A stretch of DNA of 50,951 nucleotides from Tetrahymena elliotti 4EA (Eukaryota > Ciliophora > Oligohymenophorea > Hymenostomatida > Tetrahymenidae), in assembly GCA_000231825.2 (NCBI GenBank), contig AFXF02001880.1, positions 1-50,951 of the forward strand, read 5' to 3'. Of the stretch, positions 1-11,242 are shown in pieces (the stretch's first letter is position 1; every line of letters begins with the position of its first letter). The notes below the pieces were generated by a model that had not been told where the DNA came from, made no database searches, and was given only the letters and a program-made list of their open reading frames with translations. The translations under genes were made by a program, and so were the position numbers.

Positions 1-489
1 ATATTCTAAATAATTTTTTTTAAGTTTATAATTATTCATATTATTTATTAACTCAGTAGAGTTAATTACTTTTTCAGAGAAAATTTTGTGATTTTAAATC
101 ATTTATTTTAAAAACATTAAATTTTAGTTTCAAAAATTTACATAAAATTTTTTACTTCTTTAAATTAAAACCATGAAAATCAAGTATAATTACTTTAAAT
201 TATCAAATCAAGAGTTAAAATAGAAAAATATTTAATTTTAATAATAAGGTAATACATAAGAAAAAATTATATTAATAGGATATTATAAGAAAAAAGATCT
301 TAGGCAATTAAGACTATTAAAAATATAAAATCAAATCAAGAAATTAAAATTTCTGGATTTTATTATTCTTTGAGTTAGGATGCTTTTCTTAGATGTAAAA
401 TTAATCAATAAAATAAAATAATATTTTTAGATCATTAAGACATAAATGGAATAAAAAAAACAACTAATTTAAAATGTATAAAAATAAAA
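1..489. other. AT-rich flank with one weak short ORF
   Basis: This is the downstream flank of the minus-strand gene that stops at 490. It is A/T-rich with no recognised gene. One plus-strand frame, 173-373, starts at an ATG preceded by AAAACC and stays open for 66 residues under the ciliate code; it is rich in Lys, Gln and Ile. Such frames arise often by chance in DNA of this composition, so I do not call it a gene. Confidence 0.4.
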
Positions 490-3400
490 TCAACTTTGTA
501 ATCTTTAAGGACTAATAGATTTTGCCCAGATCTATAAATCCTTTATTATTGATTTTAAAAAAACACTTTTAAGAATTTTTACACCTTCAATTTCTTTAAC
601 TACTAAATTTTCGATAATAGTAGAAAGTATGATTGAAGAGTTAGTGCTATAAATGGGGTTATCCTATATAGCCAACAAAATATTGTCTTGTATGATAGAC
701 ATGTTACCTTCCAAGCATTTAGCAAATTTTAAAATAAAATCAATTGTATCATTGATATCTTTTTCTTTAAATTATTCACCTTTTTCTATGTTATTTGAAC
801 AGTAATTTAAAATCTGCTACCATCTATTGGTAAAAAGTAAAAGAGTAATTTTCTAAAAGTGTGGGCTTGATTAAGCTAATTAAACTATTTAATAATTGTA
901 ATAATCTTGGTCGAAGTAATTCAAGATCTTTTAACAGAAATCAAGTACTATTTTCTTGTTGATAAAATACATGTGATTCATCATCTTTTTTTAAAAATAA
1001 ATTTCATTTAAAAAAATAAAATAAATTGAATTTTTACTTCTAAAAAGAAATTAAAGTAATGCTAATTTTCAGATTAAGTTTCTTCATTTTCTAAAAAGTC
1101 CATTTTAAATCTGATTGCAAGATTTAAGTAAAGGTTTATAGTCTTGTAAATCTAAGGGTTATCTAAAAGCTCTTATTTTGGTAAGATCGTAAATGATTTA
1201 ATAAATATCCAAAATATCCTATTTAAAAAGAAATTTCTTTTTAACCCCATAATTGTATTTTCTTAGTAGAACTTAGGGAATCTTTAAACAATACTATAGA
1301 TATCTTCTAAAATTATAAAGATCTTATAAGCATATTCGAATTAATTGTCTGGTGTGAGTAAGCTGATAGCTTGGTCACTTAAAACTTAAAATCTTAGTAT
1401 TTAACACTCTTCATTAACATACAATTGAAGGTAATATTATATTTTAGAATATTCAACATAAATTTCTTAAGGTACAGATTTAGAGATAGTAAACATTAAT
1501 TTTCTAAATTTTTCCTCAAATTAACTATATTAAATAACTAATAATCCTAAATATTTATTTGATATAAAATTTAATTTACTTTGACTAAAACTTTCTGATT
1601 TAGCTAGAGATTTCAAATAATAGCACAAGTAAAGCAATAAGGAATTAGGTAATATCCTGTCCTAAAGTTTTTTGATAATAGAATTCAATATCCAAATATT
1701 AAACTCTTTTTTAAAAAAGTAGTTTTCAAAAATATTTGAAGCATTTTCAATATTTGTAGAGGCAAATATGACCCAATAGATAGTACTCTAATAGAATTAC
1801 TTAATTTTTTATTTTTCATTTTTAAGCTAAGGGTTATTCCAGTATTTTAGTTCTTAATTTACTGATTAGCTAAAAAGCAAAATCTTTTTTATCACAGAAA
1901 CATCAAGTTCTACTTCAAATACCTAAAGTAAAAATTTAAAATAATTTATTTTATAAAATTTAAAAGATTACATATTCTTAATTCTTTCTATTATCAGAAA
2001 ATAGAAAATATTAAACTGATTCCATCATTCTACATACTTATTAAAATTAGATTTCACTAAGCTACACAAAATTTTCTGGAAGCTATGCAAAAATATTTTA
2101 ATCAAGCATTTTCATAGGATTAGAAATATATTTTTAGAATAACTCCAAAATCTAAGACTACTCTAACTAAGCTTTTTAAATGTTAAAAAGCTTCGAGCCT
2201 ATCACAGAATTAAAATATGAATATTTCTCTATACAAGCTATTGTATTCAAATCCAAATTACAGAATTACTTTTGAGCTTGACTAAAAGATTCAAATAGAA
2301 TTTCTGTGATTTTCAGGAAATCAGAAGTCTTACCAAAAACTGAATACATTTTACTGAGTAAATCTTTAGAATTAAGATATTTTTTCATTAAACACTTTTA
2401 GAAAGTAAAATAGAGGAAGATATTTTGTTGATAAAGTAGATTTAAGGACTTTATTACTTCTACAAACCTTTTAAAATAAAAAGTAATTAGAAATTAAATA
2501 ATGTTAAAAAATTAGAATACAGCTAACTATCAATAAGATTAGATTATACAATTAAAAGAGAGAGTTCATCAACAAATAAATTGACATCTTCTTAATCATG
2601 GTCATTTAAAGATGAGCTAAATAATAGCTCTATGTTAAATTAAAGTGATTAAATAAAAGATGAATTCAAGATTGTTAAATTGCTTATCACTTCAGTTTGA
2701 ATTAAATTGGTGCTCTAATCATAAGCGAGAAGAAATTAGTCTGAAAATTAGCTCCATATATGCAAGCAAAAAATCTAATCCTCTAAGTTGACCAGATTTA
2801 TTTTAGCTGATTACTGTAAAAGCTAGACAACTAGAGGATAAGCAGAAACATTTTCTGATTTTTATATAAAAATGGGTGTGATATTTACTAAAAATTATAT
2901 GCATTTAGAATTAAGCTCATAAAATTCAATTTTATTATTAGAAAATGAAAAGTTTTCTAAGATGTAAACCAAAAAGTCTTTTATTGCTATGTAATATTGG
3001 GCAGGAGAAGTAGACTTAGATAATAGCTCACAAAATTCAAAAATATGAGTTAGAGTAACACCATTATTCTCTTTAGCTTAGTTACTTTGCTTCAATACTG
3101 AGAGGAAACATGAAAGAGTGATATTTAATATCTTATGATGCTCCTTAAAGAACTCTTATTTTATTTCTTAAAATTATAAAAAAATATTTTATTAATTTTT
3201 AAAATAATAAAAATTACTTGAACTCATATTTTTGAGAATTATTACGACTATTTTCAACAGTAATTCAATTACGTTTTGCTAGTCTTAACTTATGCAATTA
3301 ATGTTTTAGATGATGCTTAATGGAAATGCAATCATTGGTAGACCTTACACTTCAAAGAAATTTTAGATAGTCTTTGTAGAAATATGAATTTTTTTAGAGT

Positions 3401-3926
3401 CTATACTACTACTGCAACTACTTAGTGTATTTTAAGATTCTATAGGATCAAAATCTATTTCATATTAATCGATTTCATTTAGGAAGATAGATATAAGATT
3501 TAATGAGGCATATATGCTTTAAGGACCTTTATCTTTGAAATGGTAATCTAGCAAGGTTTAAAAGTCTTCAGGTAGAGCTTCTTTTATTTCTAAAAGCTTA
3601 GTATAAATTATTGAAACTATAACAAAAGGGAATTTGAATTTTTTTCTAAATTCATTTAAAGTAAGATTCTATTCAACTACATAGTTATTAGCAAAATCAA
3701 AAATAATTTAACTAATTTAAGAAAAAAATTATTTTCTCAGCTCAGCTAAATGTGGTATCAAAAAAGAAGGTGAAGAAAATAAATCCTTAACATCTTTCAT
3801 GAGTTAAATTTACTTATCTTCAATTATCTATGTCTCTAAAAGGTACTGCCTTATTAAATTAGAATAATTGTTGAGGCACTAGCTGTAGCTCTCTGTAAGC
3901 TGACTAAGGTTTAAGATATTTTACAT
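490..3926 (-). CDS. Large unrecognised helical protein (about 1,076 aa)
   Basis: I do not recognise the family. The frame runs from ATG at 3926 to TGA at 490-492 with TAA/TAG as Gln. Four AT-rich introns are inferred: 3167-3217 (51 bp, in frame, so less certain), 2468-2520, 1923-1971 and 985-1037. The last three are required because the frame otherwise meets TGA, and each restores a clean reading. The exons then sum to 1,077 codons. The product is mostly hydrophobic alpha-helical segments with scattered Lys/Glu/Gln, no signal peptide and no obvious catalytic motif. The look is that of a HEAT/ARM-type helical-repeat protein such as a karyopherin, but this is only an impression. The frame stays open upstream of 3926 without another in-frame ATG, so 3926 is the best start. 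Confidence 0.7.
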
Positions 3927-4649
3927 TCCTTAATATGTACTTGAAAATCTTTTGATATTTAATTATTATAATTACAAAAATTTTTAGTAAATTAAAATCT
4001 CTATTTAAATTGTTTAAAACTACCAATTTAGTAAAATTTACTTGAAAATAAAAATTAGCTCATTTTTAGTAAAGAAAAAAATTAAAAATTAGCTTAGAAT
4101 TTAAATTTATAATAAATAAATAATTTTCTTGATTGAGTATTGATATAAAATTTAAATATTTGTATTTTTTCTCTTAATTTATATGAATCTTATTCTTTAT
4201 TAGTTATCATTTTAGAAATAGAGAAGATTTTTCAAAATAAAACTGAAATAATGAAAATATTTTTAAATTTATTTTTTTTTTTGGCTTACTTCTAGCAATA
4301 GAATAATTTAAATATTTTCTTTTATTTAGTTTCCTATGCTTAGCTTAAGGAAAAATAAAAAATACATCAAATAAATAATTTGAATTTATCTTGCTAGTGA
4401 TAAATCAAATTTTCTCGAAAGAATAGAAAGGAAAATTGAAAAATAAATAATTAATTAATTTTCAAAAAAAAATAAATATAATAAAAACAAAAATAAAATA
4501 AGAAAATGAATTAAATGCTATATAGTTTTTAAATCACTCTTAAAAAGAGAAAGGAATACAATAATATATTTTACCCATAAGTTTTTCACATCATCACACA
4601 TTTATTAGTATTTCTTCACATTTTCTTATATATTTTTAAATCATTCTAA
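3927..4649. other. AT-rich intergenic spacer
   Basis: This is the presumed promoter region of the minus-strand gene starting at 3926 and the upstream flank of the candidate small gene at 4650. It is almost entirely A/T with homopolymer runs. I see no gene or recognisable RNA in it. Confidence 0.6.
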
Positions 4650-4815
4650 ATGAGTGCGGAAAAATCAAAAAACAAAAAAAACAAATAATTAATTGAAATT
4701 AATTGCCTTCTTTCTTAGTATAAATAATATATAAAAATATTTTTTAAGACAGATTAGGGAAATTGAGCTGCTCGCTGAGATCGTCCTTCGAATTATAAAA
4801 ATAAAAAATATATGA
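4650..4815 (+). CDS. Candidate spliced microprotein (44 aa)
   Basis: A short two-exon frame: ATG at 4650 in an A-rich context (TCTAAATGAG), exon 4650-4717, a 31 bp GT...AAG intron 4718-4748, exon 4749-4815 ending in TGA. The intron is phase 2 and joins the exons in frame. The second exon is an island of balanced base composition (about 4749-4793) in a sea of A/T, which suggests selection. The product has a Lys-rich start (MSAEKSKNKKNK) and then one amphipathic helix with heptad-like Ile/Leu spacing (REIELLAEIVLRII). No family is recognised. The island could instead be part of a non-coding RNA; the opposite strand is also open here. Confidence 0.35.
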
Positions 4816-4935
4816 AAAATATGAAAACAAAAATAAAATAACAAATAAATCAAATAAAATTTAAAAGATATTAAAAAAAATAAATAAAATATAAATAACA
4901 AAAAAATAAATAAATGAAATATAAATAAAATTTGA
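4795..4935. repeat. Low-complexity AAATAAAT-type tract
   Basis: About 140 bp made almost wholly of AAATA/AAAT/AACA units, for instance repeated AAATAAATAAAT words around 4840-4930. It follows the candidate microprotein and probably lies in non-coding DNA. An open minus-strand frame here encodes only Phe/Ile/Leu/Tyr runs, as expected from such composition. Confidence 0.6.
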
Positions 4936-5390
4936 TTATTAAGAGGATAGATATTAATAAACTTTATGCTTGGCAACATTACATACATACATTTAAAAAA
5001 AATCAAATTTTAAATAAATAAATTTTGTTTGATTTAAAAAATTTTTTAATTTTGATTTTAAAATTGAGGTTGATAGATGATTTTGGTTATTTTTTTTATT
5101 TTTGTAATAAATTTAAATAAATAAAAAATATCTTTAAAGGAGAAGTCAATTTCTTTATTTATTTTTTTATGTCAAGTAGAAGTGTTTACTAACTCATTAA
5201 ACGTGAATAAAGATTTATTTTTATTAATTCCACGTTGGTAAGCAAGTTTGTAATATATATATTTTGATTATCTCGATTGATATTAGTTTAAGAAGGGGTA
5301 CTCAATATCTTTATTAAATAAATAAAGAAAATTTATTAAAAAATTCAAAAAAATATCATAAATTAAAATATCCATAACAAATAATTAAAA
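4936..5390. other. AT-rich spacer upstream of the BFR1-like gene
   Basis: Upstream flank and 5' leader of the gene starting at 5391. The start codon sits in AATTAAAAATGGCT, a typical A-rich ciliate start context. No gene, RNA or clear promoter element is visible. Confidence 0.5.
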
Positions 5391-7386
5391 ATGGCTAGTT
5401 AAACCAAGGAAACCAAGGACGTTAAAGAAACTGAAGTTTCTTAATAAGAAAATGAAGAAGAATTGAAACTTGATGAAAAGAAGAAGTATTCTAGACCATC
5501 TAGATATACTTGGGATCGTTCAACCGTTACTTTAGATACTCCTCTTGTTGAAATTCCTAAAAAATCTCACAGAATTCCTAAGCCAGATTTCGATGCTCAA
5601 GATAAAAAGATCAAGGAAATAGAAGAATAAATAAAATACAGTATTGACAGAAAGGTAATTAAAAAATTTTATGTGAAAATGTTTTAAAAATCTATTATTT
5701 TCCTTAGAAAAAAATTATTGAAGAGTTGATATTGAAGGCTAGAGAATCAAAAGAGACTGGCAACAGTAGAGCCTAACCTTTGAAAGACTTATTTAAAGAA
5801 AAGATGGAACTCAAGTAAACACTCTAAAAAGAATTCCAAGAAGCTAAGAAGAACCACAATTCTGTTAAAGATCAAATCAATGAATTGGTATTTATTTAAA
5901 AAAATTACTTTTTGATAGCAAATAAAGGGAGTTAATAAGCACTTGATAGATTATTAGAAAACAAAAGCTTATAAGATAAAAATAGTTAAATATTTCATGA
6001 TTTTTATAATAGTTTAACTAGCAACAAAAATTGAGATAAAAAATGAAGAAGGCTATGGACTTTGAAGATATTGAAGAACGTCTTGCGTAAAAAATTTTGG
6101 TTTTATTATTATAAAATGCTTAGATTTATTAAAATTATAAATAATTAAATTTTTTGAGTAAAGTGAAACATACTTTTTAAATAATTAGTGAAGTTAACCA
6201 TTCTTTGAACAACGATTTACTTAACCCTACTGAAGAAAAGAAGTTGATTAGGGAAAAAGAAGATTTAGAAAAATCTCTTCCTTATGCTAAGCCTATTAAT
6301 GAAATTTAAGCTTAAATTAATGAATTAAATACATAAAAGAAAGTTTATAAAGAAGCTTTGAACAAGGCATTTGCTCAATATGATGAAATATAAAGCGAAG
6401 TATCCAGTTTAATAGGAAATTTAGATGAAATTAGAAATGCCAAAACTCAAGATAAGGAAAAAAATGATCCCATTTTTGAAGAAATTAAAAAGGAATATGA
6501 TGCCAAGATCGAAGGTCTTAAGGAATAAAAGAGAAAAGTTAGAGAAGAATTCAGAGCCTTAAAAGAAAAGTATGATAATGAATAGGAAGACATAAGATAT
6601 CATGATTGGGTTAAAAAGATTCAAGATGACTTGAAGAGATAAAAGCAAAGAAAAGAAAGAGAAGAATAAAGAAATGCTCAATAAGAAGCTGAAGAAAGAA
6701 AAAAGATTGAATCTTTAGAAAATCCTTTCTAAAAGCAAATAGGTAAATTAAGATATTCAATAATTGATTTAGGTTAATTAATATTTTATAAATAAAGATG
6801 ATTGTGAATAAATCGTTAAATATTGCGAATTACTTATCCGTACTGAATAAAAGGCAAATCAAGTTGAACAAGAATAAGAAGAAGTTAAGTAAGAAAATAA
6901 TGTCAATGAAGACGACTTGAAAAAAGAAAAGCTCTCTATCGTTGCTCCTAAAAAGGAATTATAGAGATTTACTGTGAACAAGAAAAAGCAATAACCTGTC
7001 AAGAAGACTTAAAACAAATAAGCTGAAAATACCAAGAAGTTAATCAATTTACCCCTAGAAATATTAAATGCTTTTGAAAACACTAAGGTCTAAGCTCCCA
7101 TCTTCTAAGAAGAAGTTGAAAATTCTCTTAATTAAGCCAAGCAAAAGCTTGATTATTTCAAGGAATAAGGTGAAAAAGAATTAGCTGATAAAAAGGCACA
7201 ATTGTTAGCTGGTATCGAAAATAAAAACTAAGATTCTGATGATAATATCATGGATGATGTAAATTAAACAATTATTTAATTAAAAAATTTATTTAAAAAA
7301 ATATTTTTCTAAATTAGACTGAAAAAAATCATAAGAGATCTCATAAAGTTTATCATGAAAGAGAAACTGATTTCCCTACTCTTTGA
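5391..7386 (+). CDS. BFR1-like coiled-coil protein (530 aa)
   Basis: Six exons: 5391-5654, 5708-5887, 6022-6086, 6189-6742, 6798-7258 and 7318-7386. All junctions are GT...AG and the exons sum to 531 codons. The protein is highly charged and almost wholly coiled coil. Its layout matches the BFR1 (nuclear segregation protein) family: a conserved region with DAQDKKIKEIEEQI, then LRQKMKKAMDFEDIEERLAE followed by NHSLNN and TEEKKLIREKEDLEKSLP, and a later NPF...CEQIVKYCELLI block like the family's NPY...CEQLI segment. In yeast, BFR1 is a cytoplasmic mRNA- and polysome-associated protein near the ER; a similar role is inferred. The second intron (134 bp) is longer than the others and could hide a small exon. 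It lies head-to-tail with the kinase gene at 8012. Confidence 0.8.
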
Positions 7387-8011
7387 AAAACCATTTTTAT
7401 TTAAAATCTAATTTATATTTAATGTCGTTTTCCTTTAAATTTATTTACATAATAGTATCTTTCAATTTAATTACTCAATAACTCATTAAAAACCCAATAA
7501 AATTTTCTTAACACATTCAAAATATATATTCATTTTTTTTATGAAGCATTAACTAAAATTAGTAGTAATTTTTTTGATAAAAATACTATTAAAATAATAA
7601 ATTAACTTTAATTCTAAAAGAAAATTGAAGATAAAAAATATTTACATTTTACACTAAATTAAGTAAAATTCAATAGGTAATTTAATTTCAGAATAATATG
7701 TTAAAAGTAAAAAACCTATGAAGGATATTGATATTTAGATCAAAATATCTATTTCATAAAATAATTTTGAAATTAGAAAAACATAAAAAAAAGGAGTTTT
7801 TGAATGCAATTAATTGTATATTTTATGTCTTTGTTTTTTTTTAGAAAAGCGATAAGTAAGAATTATTAAAATATAAATTAACTATCACGTGCTTAATAGA
7901 ATTTGATTTATTTATTTATTAAAAGATCAATTCATAAGTAATTTCAAAATCTTTACTCTGAAAAGCAATTTATTTAGATACATTTTTTATTGAATATAAT
8001 TAAATTTGAAG
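7387..8011. other. AT-rich intergenic spacer
   Basis: Spacer between the end of the BFR1-like gene and the start of the kinase gene on the same strand. It should hold the 3' UTR of one and the promoter of the other. I see no reading frame or RNA that stands out. Confidence 0.6.
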
Positions 8012-9636
8012 ATGCTTAATTTTTGCTTAATAATATTTGCCATTTCAATATTGCATACAACTAAAGGAGCAAATTAAACAATCTTATCCTTTAAATAATA
8101 CTTTTCTAATAATATTTGTTTTCATGAGCAAACTAGCCTCAATTAATTGCTCGCAAGAGGAATAGATATTCATGGTTATAAAAATTATGATAAAGGTTAT
8201 GGAGATCATACAAAAGTAGCTCCTACTTAACTGTAAAATTAGAGATTTATATAAAATTAATAATGTAAATTCTGACTATTTAATAAAAATATTTTAGTAA
8301 TTAAGATGATTATTTGGTTGGCTCTAAAATTGGAAGTGGTAAATTTTCAGATGTTTATCTTGGTTATAATAAGCTCAGAAATTATGAAAAGATATTAATA
8401 AAAATATTGAGACCAAATAAAATTGAGAAAATATAGAGAGAAATATCAATATTAACTAAAGTAAATTCTATTGAAAATGTTCCAAAATTTTATGGAGTCA
8501 CTGTTGATAAATACTACCAAGTACCATCGCTTGTAACTAAAATACTTTTCTCAACAATATTTTCCTATAAAAATATTGAATAATTTTCTGAAATATTTAT
8601 TTTATTAAGATAAACAAATTTTTAAAAATTGTAGTTTTTTGAATACATTTAAGGATAAACGCTAAAAAATGTAATTGAAAGATTTAACGAAATAGATATC
8701 AGATACTACTCATATATTCTTTTAGAAGTTAAATTCATATCTTTACATACAATTTATAATTCTAATAGTATTTTACTTTTAGACATTAAATGATGCACAT
8801 AAAAGGGGAATAGTTCACAGAGATATCAAAAGTGCTAATATCATTATTAACCATGAAAAAAGAATTTTGAAACTTATTGATTGGGGTTTATCTGATGTTT
8901 ACTATCCTTATAATTTAAACTTTTGTAAAGTAAGCTCCATTTATCATAACTTGTAAATAGCTAATTAATAAAACAAATATTAGATAGGAACAGTCAATTA
9001 TAAAGCTCCAGAACTTATTTTAACTGATACTCATTATATTAACATTACACCAGCTGTAGATATTTGGGCATCAGGATTAATAATTTTCCAAATGGTGAGC
9101 ATATTTATTTATCATTTTTTTTAAAAAGATTAAAATTATTGTTAAAAATTTAATATAGATGATTAATAAATTACCTTTAATCAAAGGTTATAACTCTTAC
9201 ACTGCTTTATTGGACATAATAAAAATATTTGGTTATAGTGATGTGTTTAGACTGTCTTCTTGGAGTGGAATAGAAATGCATCCTAAAATATATAGAACAA
9301 TTCAAGAAAATTAAGTGTAAACAATTGAAAACAATAAATTTAATTTAGAATTTAAAAATAAAAAGGGATTTTCTTGAAAATGGTAAAGGTTTAATAGAAT
9401 TTATAGATGAAGATAGCTCTTTATATGCTAATTCATTGGGACTTGATTTGGTAAACAAAATGTTAAAAATTTTACCTGTAAATAAATTAGTGTTTTAAAA
9501 TTTTAAATTAAATTTTTTTTTTTATGGCTAGAATGAAAGAATAAGTGCATAAGAAGCTTTAGATCACCCTTATTTTGACAAAGTTAGAGATATTATATTG
9601 AATGAAAGGAAGAATTAAAATAAAAAATAGGTCTGA
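8012..9636 (+). CDS. Casein kinase 2 alpha-like kinase with signal peptide (398 aa)
   Basis: Eight exons: 8012-8232, 8298-8532, 8635-8727, 8783-8929, 8984-9094, 9159-9314, 9349-9477 and 9532-9636; they sum to 399 codons. The kinase core is CK2-alpha-like: DDYLVGSKIGSGKFSDV as glycine loop (about residues 77-93), Lys109 in LIKILRP, a HRDIKSAN catalytic loop (195-202), the CK2-type DWG (216-218) in place of DFG, APE-like KAPEL (239-243), and a CK2-like end (ISAQEALDHPYFDKVRD). All catalytic residues are present, so activity is likely. Unusually, residues 1-20 form a hydrophobic leader (MLNFCLIIFAISILHTTKGA) that looks like a signal peptide. About 55 residues separate it from the kinase domain. 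It may therefore act in the secretory pathway or outside the cell. The intron at 9315-9348 (34 bp) is the least certain junction. Confidence 0.85.
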
Positions 9637-9742
9637 TAAATAATTTACAAAACAGAATTATTTGATTTAATTTACACATATTAAAATAATAAAAAATTTC
9701 AAACAGGAAAGATTTGAATCTAAAAATTATTATTTAAATTGA
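9637..9742. other. Convergent 3' spacer
   Basis: Only 106 bp separate the stop of the plus-strand kinase gene from the stop of the minus-strand LRR gene, so the two transcripts probably overlap or share their termination region. It is AT-rich, with no distinct signal. Confidence 0.5.
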
Positions 9743-11012
9743 TCATGCATAAACTCTGAAAATAACAATTCTCTTCATTTTCTTATAATACTAATTTAAA
9801 TTCTTCTCTAGTTTGCTATTATTTTCTCTATTAAATATTATTTGTTACCTACTTTAGTAATTTTGAAAAAAATTTTTTACCTAAAAAGAAATATCAAATA
9901 ACTCAAGTTTTCAAGGGTAGATAAGCTTTGTAAAATAAATATACTACCTTAAAACATCTAATTATTCCTTTTAATTGATAATATTATTGAATAATTATTT
10001 TTATTAAAAATCTCACATTAAACTCAACTTCAAAGATTTGAGACTTGTAGATTACTTAATTTTCTCGGCAAATAAAATAGAACAACTTTTACTAATAGAA
10101 TTGTGGCTATTATATTAATTAGAAATAAAAAAAAGCTTAAATTGATAAAAAACTACTCGCATTCTAATGATACATGCTCTAACTATTTTAAACTCTAAAA
10201 AGCTATTCCAAGTAACACAAATCCATTTTTAATATCATTTCGACTTTTATATTTTCAATTTATAATATGTAAACTATATAATTATAAAATTACATCAAAT
10301 TTAGGTTTATTTTATTTAGTTAATAGCATCTCGAAATCCCATTACATAACCCTTAAATACCTTCATAATTTAAAGAGCTGTTGCTTTTAAGTTTTTTAAA
10401 AGAGCTAAAATCAAGTAAAAAATATGGCAAATTTACCTTAATTTAATTGTTAACTCTATTAGTTCTTGACAATAACTCAACCCTTTCCCTAGATCCATAC
10501 CTCCCTTTTCTTTCAAACTATTTCCGCTTTTAATTTTTTTAATAAATATAAAAATTAAGATTATCATTCATTTGTAAGATATTTACAAAAGTATCAAGCT
10601 TAATTTCTTTAAGTCTGTTAAATTTTGTAAGAGCTTACCAATTTAAGCTGCTTCTTACTCTTCAATTTTATTTGAACTTAAAATTTAATATTAAAATATT
10701 AGTCTTAAATATTTTTTAATTAACCCTACCTCAAACTTAAATATAAAGTTTAAATTTTTGAAAAATGTGAGAGTTTATTCATCAGTATTGTTATCCCACC
10801 ATTATGAAGTCTACAACTATTTATCAATAATTCTATCAAATTTTTAATTCCTCTTAATACGACTTACTTTAAATTTATTGAAAGAGATTTAGTCTCATTT
10901 TTATCAAGGTTGTTTAACTTTTTTTAAAAAAAAACAAAATATTCTTCATAACTTTCATAATTTTTTTTTATACATCATCTAATTTTAAAATTTAAGATTA
11001 GTTTAAATCCAT
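9743..11012 (-). CDS. Leucine-rich-repeat protein, one repeat per exon (295 aa)
   Basis: Nine exons read leftward: 11012-10953, 10917-10730, 10676-10587, 10526-10437, 10404-10294, 10243-10157, 10106-10017, 9967-9881 and 9827-9743; 296 codons with the TGA. Each internal exon carries one degenerate repeat of the form NxI...G...L...L..C..L..L.L.L, for example GKGLSYCQELIELTIKL or CNGISRCYQLNKINLNL. This resembles the large LRR family of Tetrahymena, which contains RNI-like repeats. The last exon ends in a basic tail (KKMKRIVIFRVYA). There is no signal peptide or kinase domain, and function is unknown. The intron at 10918-10952 (35 bp) and the exact N-terminus are the weakest parts. All other introns are phase 2. 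Confidence 0.75.
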
Positions 11013-11242
11013 TTTTTTTTGTAATATTGTTAAACTTTAAGTGTTATAGAAACAATATAATATAAACTTTAACTTTGAAAAGAAAGAATAATAATATTAA
11101 AAATCAGATTTTAATAGTTATAAAGTATCTAATAGAAACAATAAGAAGTAATTAAAATCCTAAAATAATAATCAAAAAAAATTTATTTAATAAAACAGAT
11201 AAATTACTTGGTTAGTTTAATAAATTTTAGCATATACTTAAG
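11013..11242. promoter_or_regulatory. Divergent promoter region
   Basis: A 230 bp AT-rich gap between the ATG of the minus-strand LRR gene (11012) and the ATG of the plus-strand exonuclease gene (11243). Both promoters and both 5' leaders must fit here. No individual element can be assigned from the sequence. Confidence 0.5.

Noticed and set aside
4689..5006. Open minus-strand frame of 105 codons
   Set aside because: It consists of Phe/Ile/Leu/Tyr runs created by the AAATAAAT tract. Only the part opposite the 4749-4793 island looks non-random, and that part reads better on the plus strand.
8533..8634. Open frame continuing through the third part of the CK2-like gene
   Set aside because: The 102 bp stretch is open but AT-rich and starts GT and ends TGTAG. 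Removing it joins PSL to FFEYIQG just as in CK2 (SLIFEYV), so it is an intron.
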